Shown here: one piece after another, positions 1 through 5,472 of the stretch
How positions within the stretch are numbered: position 1 is the first letter of the stretch
Layout: each line of letters opens with the position of its first letter
Assembly (NCBI GenBank): GCA_023392205.1
Contig: JAEVZN010000190.1
Span: forward strand, 1-6,791
From: Pseudomonadota bacterium
GTDB lineage: Bacteria > Pseudomonadota > Alphaproteobacteria > Rhizobiales > Xanthobacteraceae
Length of the DNA stretch: 6,791 nucleotides
Reading direction: 5' to 3'
Notes under the pieces: generated by a model
Told to the model about the DNA's origin: nothing
The model's input: only the letters and a program-made list of their open reading frames with translations
Database searches by the model: none
Made by a program: the position numbers and the translations under genes

Positions 1-1085
1 AAGTGACGCGCAATATCGCCGTGCGTGCGTTCACGCTGGCCGATCCCTACCGGGTGGTGGTGGATATTCCGCAGACCGTGTTCCAGCTTCCGGCCCGGAC
101 CGGCGATCGCGGCCGCGGCCTGATCAAGGCCTATCGCTACGGGCTGGTGATGGCGGGCGGCTCTCGGATCGTCATTGACGTGACCCAGCCGGTGCGGATT
201 GAAAAGGCGGCGGTTCTGGACGCGCGCGACGGACAGCCGGCGCGGCTGGTGCTCGATCTGAGCGTCACCGACCGCGATTCCTTCCTGCGCCGGCTTGCGC
301 TGGAACGCAGCGCGTCGCGGGCGCCCGATCTGCGCGCAAGTGTCAGTACGTCGGAAAAGCCGTCCGGCGATCCACGTCCGCTGATCGTGCTCGATCCGGG
401 GCATGGCGGGCCCGATACCGGGACCAAAGCGGGAAATGGCGAGATTCTGGAAAAGGACGTGGTGCTCGATTTCGCGGTCACCTTACGCGAGGTGCTGGAA
501 AAGACCGGGCGCTATCGCGTGGCGATGACCCGTACCGACGACACCTTCATACCTCTGTCGGAGCGTGTGAGGTTCGCCCGCCAGCGGCAGGCGGCGCTGT
601 TCATGTCAATTCATGCCGACGCTCTGCCTAAGGCCGGCAGCGAGGTGCAGGGCGCCACGATCTACACGCTGTCCGATACCGCATCGGACGCCGAAGCCGC
701 GAAACTCGCCGAGGCCGAGAACCGCTCGGACGTGATTGCCGGCATCGATCTCGCCAAGGAACCGGACGATGTCGCCGACATCCTGTTCGACCTGGCCCAT
801 CGCGAGACCAAGACCTTCTCGCATGCCTTCGCGCGGCTGCTGGTCGGCGAATTGCGCAACAGTGTGCGTCTGCACAAGAAGCCACTGAAATCGGCCGGCT
901 TCGTGGTGCTGAAATCGCCGGATGTACCCTCGGTGCTGGTCGAACTCGGCTATATGACCAACCGCAACGATCTCAAGCTGCTCACCTCGGATGCCTGGCG
1001 GGGCAAGGCTGCGGCCAGCATGGTGCAGGCGGTGGACCAGTTCTTCCGGACACGGCTTGCCGGCAGCGCGGCGGGACGGCGCTGA
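1..1085 (+). CDS. amiC: N-acetylmuramoyl-L-alanine amidase, AmiC type (5' partial)
   Basis: Periplasmic zinc amidase that cleaves the bond between N-acetylmuramic acid and L-alanine of the stem peptide, chiefly during daughter-cell separation. Counting from the GTG at position 3, residues 1 to about 90 look like the end of an AMIN domain, which targets such enzymes to the septal wall. The Amidase_3 domain spans about 127-350. Expected zinc ligands are H134 (DPGHGG), E150 (LEKD) and H204 (SIHAD), with catalytic E314 (VLVELGYMTN). Residues 231-265 resemble the blocking helix of AmiB/AmiC (EAAKLAEAENRSD), which in that family occludes the zinc site until an EnvC/NlpD-type LytM partner relieves it. 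The GTG at position 3 is only the first complete codon. No signal peptide is visible and the AMIN domain is cut, so the true start lies upstream, probably some tens of residues away. mrcA follows on the same strand after 201 bp. The family is clear; amiC rather than amiB is by convention. Confidence 0.93.
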   Translation, partial: VTRNIAVRAFTLADPYRVVVDIPQTVFQLPARTGDRGRGLIKAYRYGLVMAGGSRIVIDVTQPVRIEKAAVLDARDGQPARLVLDLSVTDRDSFLRRLALERSASRAPDLRASVSTSEKPSGDPRPLIVLDPGHGGPDTGTKAGNGEILEKDVVLDFAVTLREVLEKTGRYRVAMTRTDDTFIPLSERVRFARQRQAALFMSIHADALPKAGSEVQGATIYTLSDTASDAEAAKLAEAENRSDVIAGIDLAKEPDDVADILFDLAHRETKTFSHAFARLLVGELRNSVRLHKKPLKSAGFVVLKSPDVPSVLVELGYMTNRNDLKLLTSDAWRGKAAASMVQAVDQFFRTRLAGSAAGRR

Positions 1086-1286
1086 CGACGGCTGAGGTCG
1101 GGGCGGGTGGCGCTGCGGGCGGCAGGAGCCTCAGTTTCACCATAAAAACCGGCGACCAAACAAGAATTCGCGGCGCATGACTCGCCGGAATGGGGGACGC
1201 ATCGCATATTTTGCGGTAATGTCGGAGGTCTGGCGTCCGCACGGGCATAGGCCCGCGCCGGCCGAATTTCGAATGGTTGATCCGTC
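1086..1286. other. Intergenic region amiC-mrcA
   Basis: This 201-bp gap holds no convincing gene. Its first part (1091-1134) is GC-rich and bounded by CTGAGG (1092-1097) and CCTCAG (1129-1134), arms too short and too far apart to be called a terminator. An AT-richer stretch lies at about 1135-1170, and CATATT at 1205-1210 resembles a -10 element but has no good -35 at normal spacing. The length would allow mrcA to have its own promoter, but none can be assigned. Confidence 0.5.
1239..1258 (+). other. Small hairpin upstream of mrcA
   Basis: CGGGC (1242-1246) pairs with GCCCG (1251-1255) around an ATAG loop. After one A/C mismatch, GC (1239-1240) pairs with GC (1257-1258). The hairpin ends 28 nt before the mrcA ATG, so it would lie in the 5' untranslated leader if transcription starts upstream of it. 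In such GC-rich DNA a short stem like this can arise by chance, and no role is shown. Confidence 0.3.
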
Positions 1287-3818
1287 ATGAGACTGATGCT
1301 GCGCTTTTTCGGCTTCCTGTTCGCCGTCGGAACCATCCTGTTCCTGGTCGGGGTGGCCGGCGTCGCCGGCATGATGTGGCATTACTCGAAGGACCTGCCG
1401 GATTATTCGCAATTGCAGGATTACGAGCCGCCGGTCATGACGCGGGTGCACGCGACCGACGGATCGCTGGTCGCGGAATATGCGCGCGAGCGACGGCTTT
1501 ATCTTCCGATCCAGGCAGTGCCGAAGAGGGTCATTCACGCCTTCCTCTCGGCCGAGGACAAGAATTTCTACGAGCATGGCGGTCTCGATTTCCACGGCAT
1601 TGCGCGGGCAGGCATCCTTTTTATTCAAAATTACGGCACCAATCGCCGTCCCCAGGGCGCCTCGACGATCACCCAGCAGGTCGCGAAAAACTTCCTGCTG
1701 ACCAACGAAGTGTCGTTCAACCGCAAGATCAAGGAAGCGCTGCTCGCGATGAAGATCGAGCGCGCCTATACCAAGGACAAAATTCTCGAGCTGTATCTGA
1801 ACGAGATCTATCTCGGCTTTTCCGCCTACGGCATCGCCGCAGCGTCGCTTTTGTATTTCGACAAGTCGGTGCATGAACTCGACGTGGCCGAGGCCGCGTA
1901 TCTCGCGGCTCTTCCCAAGGCGCCATCCAGCCTGCATCCTTTCCGCCAGCGCGATCGCGCGGTCGAACGCCGCAACTACGTGATCGACCGCATGGTCGAG
2001 AACGGCCATCTCAAGGCGGAGGAGGGCGATGCGGCCAAGAAGGAAGCGCTTGCCGTCACCGCACGCACCACCGGTTCGCATGTTTTCGGCGCGGAATATT
2101 TCGCCGAGGAAGTGCGCCGCGAGATCTATGACCGCTATGGCGAGAAGAAGCTCTATGAAGGCGGTCTCTCGGTCCGTGCGACACTTGACCCGAAGCTGCA
2201 GGTGCACGCACGTAATGTGCTCGCAGCAGGGCTGACGCGGTACGACGAGAACCAGGGCTATCGCGGCGCGGTTCAGAAACTCGACATTACCGGCGACTGG
2301 GGTGTGAAGCTCGCCGAAGTGAAAGCATTGTCGGATATCGGCTGGCGCATGGCGGTGGTCCTTGAAACGTCCGACCAGTCCGCGCGCATTGGCTTCCAGC
2401 CGGGCCGCGAACCGGGTGGCGCAGTGGTGCGCGAGCGCCGGGTCGGGATCGTTCCCCTCGACGGTGTCAAATGGGCCAAGGCCGCGACCGGTCCGACGCG
2501 CGGACGCGCACCCACCAAAGTCAATCAGGTGCTCGAGCCGGGCGATGTGATCTATGTCGAACCGCTGGCCGCCAAGGATGCCCCCGAAGACGAGAATACC
2601 CAATACCGGCTCCGGCAGGTGCCTGAAGTCAGCGGTGCGATCACCGTCATGGATCCGTGGACGGGCCGGGTGCTGGCAATGGTCGGCGGCTTCTCCTTCG
2701 ATCAGAGCCAGTTCAATCGCGCCACGCAGGCGCTGCGCCAACCCGGCTCCTCCTTCAAGCCGTTCGTTTATGCAGCTGCACTCGACAACGGCTACACGCC
2801 GTCCACGGTGGTGATGGATTCGCCGCTGGAGATCGATCAGGGACCGGGTGTTGGCGTTTGGGCGCCGCAGAATTATTCCGCGGGCAAGTTCTATGGCCCG
2901 CAGACCCTGCGCTTCGGGATCGAACATTCCCGCAACGTCATGACAGTGCGGCTGGCACAGGATGTCGGCATGCCGCTGATCACCGAATATTCGAAGCGCT
3001 TCGGAATCTACGACGATCTGCCGCCCTATCTGTCCTTCGCGCTCGGAGCCGGCGAGACGACGGTGCTGCGCATGACTGCCGCCTATTCCATGTTTGCCAA
3101 TGGCGGCCGCCGCATCAAGCCGACGCTGATCGACCGCATCCAGGACCGTTATGGCCACACCATCTACCGGCACGATCAGCGTGAATGCCGCGGCTGCGAG
3201 GCCGACCGCTGGAATAACCAGCCCGAGCCGACATTGATCGACCGGCGCGAGCAGGTCATCGATCCGATGACGGCCTATCAGATCACATCGATGATGGAAG
3301 GCGTCGTCCTGCGCGGCACTGCCACCACGTTGCGCGAGGTCGGCAAGCCGGTGGCTGGCAAGACCGGCACCACCAACGAAGAGAAGGACGCCTGGTTCGT
3401 GGGCTTCTCGCCCGATCTCGCGGTCGGGGTCTATCTGGGCTTCGATCGGCCCAAGCCGATGGGGCGCGGTTCGACGGGCGGTCAATTGGCGGCGCCGATC
3501 GTGCGCGACTTCCTGAAAACGGCGCTTGCCGACAAGCCGGCCATTCCGTTCCGGGTGCCAGCCGGGATCAAGCTGATCCGCATCGACCCGAAGAGCGGGA
3601 TGCGGGCGGGCCCCGGCGCCGAGCGCGTGATTCTTGAAGCCTTCAAGCCCGGCACCGCGCCGCCGGATTCTTATTCGGTCGTCGGTTATTCGGACATGGA
3701 CAGCGGACGATCGTTCGAGCCGGCCGGCGGTCCGCCACCGACCCAGGCGCCTGCACCGCAGCGGTCGATGAATCCCTTCGAACGTCTATTCCGGCCGGGC
3801 CTCGGCGGTCTGCATTAA
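1287..3818 (+). CDS. mrcA: Penicillin-binding protein 1A (transglycosylase/transpeptidase)
   Basis: Class A PBP, anchored in the inner membrane, that polymerises lipid II into glycan and crosslinks stem peptides. It has 843 residues, normal for PBP1A. The membrane anchor is about residues 7-31. The GT51 transglycosylase domain spans about 55-230, with catalytic E90 (SAEDKNFYEHGG), the GASTITQQVAKN block (124-135) and E173 in LNEIYLG. An OB-like insert of the PBP1A type lies at about 320-445. The transpeptidase domain (about 450-745) has all three motifs: S488-x-x-K491 (PGSSFKPF), S548-R549-N550 and K692-T-G-T. A CxxC pair (C634, C637) sits between the last two. The C-terminus is proline-rich and probably disordered. 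The ATG at 1287 immediately precedes the anchor but lacks a clear Shine-Dalgarno; M4 (1296) is an alternative. The order amidase-mrcA-prfB is familiar in this bacterial order. The synonym is ponA. Confidence 0.97.
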   Translation: MRLMLRFFGFLFAVGTILFLVGVAGVAGMMWHYSKDLPDYSQLQDYEPPVMTRVHATDGSLVAEYARERRLYLPIQAVPKRVIHAFLSAEDKNFYEHGGLDFHGIARAGILFIQNYGTNRRPQGASTITQQVAKNFLLTNEVSFNRKIKEALLAMKIERAYTKDKILELYLNEIYLGFSAYGIAAASLLYFDKSVHELDVAEAAYLAALPKAPSSLHPFRQRDRAVERRNYVIDRMVENGHLKAEEGDAAKKEALAVTARTTGSHVFGAEYFAEEVRREIYDRYGEKKLYEGGLSVRATLDPKLQVHARNVLAAGLTRYDENQGYRGAVQKLDITGDWGVKLAEVKALSDIGWRMAVVLETSDQSARIGFQPGREPGGAVVRERRVGIVPLDGVKWAKAATGPTRGRAPTKVNQVLEPGDVIYVEPLAAKDAPEDENTQYRLRQVPEVSGAITVMDPWTGRVLAMVGGFSFDQSQFNRATQALRQPGSSFKPFVYAAALDNGYTPSTVVMDSPLEIDQGPGVGVWAPQNYSAGKFYGPQTLRFGIEHSRNVMTVRLAQDVGMPLITEYSKRFGIYDDLPPYLSFALGAGETTVLRMTAAYSMFANGGRRIKPTLIDRIQDRYGHTIYRHDQRECRGCEADRWNNQPEPTLIDRREQVIDPMTAYQITSMMEGVVLRGTATTLREVGKPVAGKTGTTNEEKDAWFVGFSPDLAVGVYLGFDRPKPMGRGSTGGQLAAPIVRDFLKTALADKPAIPFRVPAGIKLIRIDPKSGMRAGPGAERVILEAFKPGTAPPDSYSVVGYSDMDSGRSFEPAGGPPPTQAPAPQRSMNPFERLFRPGLGGLH

Positions 3819-3825
3819 GCGTTGC

Positions 3826-3852
3826 GGCCGATGCGGTTGAACCGTGTCGGCC
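3826..3852 (+). terminator. Stem-loop after mrcA, possible terminator or mRNA 3' end
   Basis: The arms GGCCGATGCGGT (3826-3837) and ACCGTGTCGGCC (3841-3852) surround a TGA loop. In RNA the two central TG/TG positions form tandem G-U wobbles, so the stem is a continuous 12 bp. It begins 7 nt after the mrcA TAA. No U-run follows, so it is not a classic intrinsic terminator. It could weakly terminate, stabilise the mrcA 3' end or mark a processing site. Its placement immediately after the stop codon supports a 3'-end role. Confidence 0.5.
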
Positions 3853-3899
3853 CGCGATCCGGGCGGCTGAAACGACCCACCGAAATGACGGGCTTCCGG

Positions 3900-3928
3900 T
3901 TGCCATTGCGGACCACAATCGTTACATC
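3900..3928 (+). promoter_or_regulatory. Candidate housekeeping-sigma promoter for prfB
   Basis: TTGCCA (3900-3905) matches five of six bases of the TTGACA -35 consensus. It is separated by exactly 17 nt from TACATC (3923-3928), a weak -10. Transcription would start near 3935 and give a leader of about 40 nt before the prfB ATG. Its position downstream of the mrcA stem-loop suits separate prfB transcription, but the poor -10 makes this tentative. Confidence 0.3.
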
Positions 3929-3966
3929 CGCGCACTGAACATGAGCGGGGATCCGGTCCCGCCGCC

Positions 3967-3970
3967 GAGG
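3967..3970 (+). promoter_or_regulatory. prfB: Ribosome-binding site of prfB
   Basis: GAGG lies five bases before the ATG at 3976. This supports starting prfB at the short leader frame rather than at the internal ATG of the main frame (4139). Confidence 0.6.
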
Positions 3971-3975
3971 TTGAT

Positions 3976-5107
3976 ATGCGCGCGGAAACACAGTCAATCG
4001 TTGAGGATATCAAGCGGTCTGTCGGGCTGCTGAGGAGGCATCTTTGACTTCGATGCCGCCAATGCCCGCCTCGCTGAACTGAACCACACCGCCGAAGACC
4101 CCGATCTCTGGAACGATCCGCAGCGGGCCTCCAAGGTCATGCAGGAGCGCAATGCGCTCGAGGACCAGCTCAACGCCATCGGCCGCTTCGAACGCGAACT
4201 CGAAGACCATGTGACCCTGATCGAACTCGGCGAGGCCGAGAAAGATCAATCTGTCGTCGAGGAAGCCGAACAGTCTCTGCGCAGGATGAAAGCCGAGGTA
4301 GCCCGCCGCGAGCTGGAAGCGCTGTTGTCGGGCGAAGCGGATTCCAACGATACGTTTGTCGAAGTGCATGCCGGTGCCGGCGGCACCGAGAGCCAGGATT
4401 GGGCCAATATGCTGCTGCGCATGTTCGTGCGCTGGGCCGAGCAGCATGACTACAAGGTGGAGTATCTCGAGGAGTCACCCGGCGAAGAGGCCGGGATCAA
4501 ATCGGCGACCGTCAAGATTTCCGGCCATAACGCTTACGGCTGGCTGAAGTCGGAGAACGGTGTGCACCGGCTGGTGCGCATTTCGCCGTTCGATTCCAAT
4601 GCGCGCCGGCATACGTCGTTTGCGAATGCGCGGATCTATCCGGTGGTGGACGACCGGATCGTGATCGACATCAAGGAATCGGACGTCCGCGTCGATACCA
4701 TGCGCGCACAGGGGGCTGGCGGTCAGCACGTTAACAAGACGGATTCCGCGGTCCGCCTGACTCACATACCGACCAACACGGTGGTGGCCTGTCAGGCCGA
4801 TCGATCGCAGCACAAGAACCGGGCCAAAGCCTGGGACATGCTCCGCGCCAAGCTTTACGAAGCCGAGTTGAAGAAGCGCGAAGAGAAGGCGGCCGCCGAC
4901 AATGCGCTCAAGACCGACATCGGCTGGGGACACCAGATCCGGTCCTATGTGCTGCAGCCCTATCAGATGGTGAAGGATCTGCGCACTGGTCTTGCAACAT
5001 CGGATACCGGCGGCGTGCTGAATGGCGATCTCGATCAGTTCATGGCCGCGGCACTGGCGCAAAAAGCCTTCGGCGGCGGACCGGAACATGTCGAGGACGT
5101 GGAGTAA
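3976..5107 (+). CDS. prfB: Peptide chain release factor 2, with +1 programmed frameshift
   Basis: Cytoplasmic class I release factor that reads UGA and UAA in the ribosomal A site and triggers peptide release. Translation starts at ATG 3976 and runs 23 codons ([12 protein letters not shown]...LLRRHL) to an in-frame TGA at 4045-4047. A +1 shift at CTT (4042-4044) skips T4045 and continues with GAC (4046-4048) to TAA 5105-5107; the coding join is 3976-4044 plus 4046-5107. The product has 376 residues, near the 365 of E. coli RF2. The codon-recognition tripeptide is S203-P-F205 (RISPFDSN), specific for RF2 over RF1. The catalytic GGQ is 248-250 in [15 protein letters not shown]. Alanine 244 sits where E. 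coli K-12 has threonine 246, a change known to lower activity there. The body frame has no ATG before 4139 and is closed upstream by TGA 4031-4033, so the shift is needed for a full-length protein. Low RF2 should favour the shift, giving autoregulation as in E. coli. Confidence 0.97.
4033..4048 (+). promoter_or_regulatory. prfB: prfB +1 ribosomal frameshift signal
   Basis: The 16-base element is AGGAGG, CAT, CTTTGAC. It has an internal Shine-Dalgarno-like AGGAGG (4033-4038), a three-base spacer, the slippery CTT codon and TGA followed by C, a poor termination context. E. coli prfB has AGGGGG, TAT, CTTTGAC with identical spacing. The stop is codon 24 here and codon 26 in E. coli. By homology the internal Shine-Dalgarno pairs with 16S rRNA, the P-site tRNA slips from CUU to UUU, and slow decoding of UGA by scarce RF2 raises the shift rate. 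Confidence 0.95.
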
Positions 5108-5472
5108 CGGCTCAACCGAATTTGCGGGCGTTCCGGAAACGACAAGGACATCGTTGCGCGGGGAGGCGAAGGTCGGGCTGGCAAATGCTGCAAAGCCTCA
5201 CCGGGCGGGCCTGATGTGGGGCATTGCCCTACTGCTGTAGCCCCTGAAGACCCGTCCCGGTTCGCCGTTCGTGGTTCAAGCCGCTACGCCGCCGTCCGAA
5301 CGAAATCGTCGGAGATCATCGCGGCCCGATGCGACGGTGGTTCCATTACGACCTCCGTGCTCAATGAGCGCTGCCGGATCAATCCGGTGCGGGGTCAGCG
5401 TGACCTATCCACACCCGATGTCAAGTCACGAAGGGTCGCGGTGCATATCCTGTGGAGGGCCGGACCCGCGCG
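5108..5472. other. Convergent intergenic region prfB / M23 gene
   Basis: These 365 bp separate two genes that point towards each other. I find no protein family in any frame and no tRNA or known RNA motif. GGGGC (5218-5222) can pair with GCCCC (5240-5244), and CTAC (5229-5232) with GTAG (5237-5240), a possible weak structure about 110 bp after prfB. No U-rich tract marks an intrinsic terminator for either gene. The right end carries a group of short palindromes, listed separately. The expected role is transcription termination from both sides. Confidence 0.6.
5374..5430. repeat. Cluster of short palindromes near the M23 gene 3' end
   Basis: Three perfect inverted repeats lie within 57 bp. 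CCGGAT/ATCCGG occupies 5374-5387 with a two-base centre. GGTCA/TGACC occupies 5393-5405 with a GCG centre. CGTGAC (5399-5404) and GTCACG (5425-5430) are 20 bases apart. The last two overlap and would be mutually exclusive as RNA hairpins. The cluster starts 43 bases beyond the M23 stop codon. It could be a bidirectional terminator without U-tracts, or chance in GC-rich DNA. Confidence 0.35.

Noticed and set aside
1137..3485. A 782-codon open frame on the minus strand covering much of mrcA
   Set aside because: Its translation is rich in His, Arg and Asp-Leu repeats typical of antisense reading of a GC-rich gene, and it shows no recognised domain. The opposite strand encodes a full PBP1A with all catalytic motifs. 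The length comes from codon bias.
3941..4033. A 30-codon frame from ATG 3941 overlapping the prfB leader, in the body frame
   Set aside because: It lacks a Shine-Dalgarno and ends before the slippery site, whereas ATG 3976 has GAGG at good spacing and leads directly to the recoding signal.
4045..4047. prfB read as a pseudogene because of the in-frame TGA
   Set aside because: The TGA lies in the exact conserved RF2 frameshift context, and the body has all functional motifs, so this is programmed recoding.
5262..5300. GGTTCAAGCC, resembling a tRNA T-loop
   Set aside because: The flanking bases do not form a five-base-pair T stem, and no acceptor or anticodon arm can be built around it.
5405..5413. 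CTATCCACA, one base from the DnaA box TTATCCACA
   Set aside because: A single near-match without further boxes, an AT-rich unwinding region or origin-linked genes is expected by chance.
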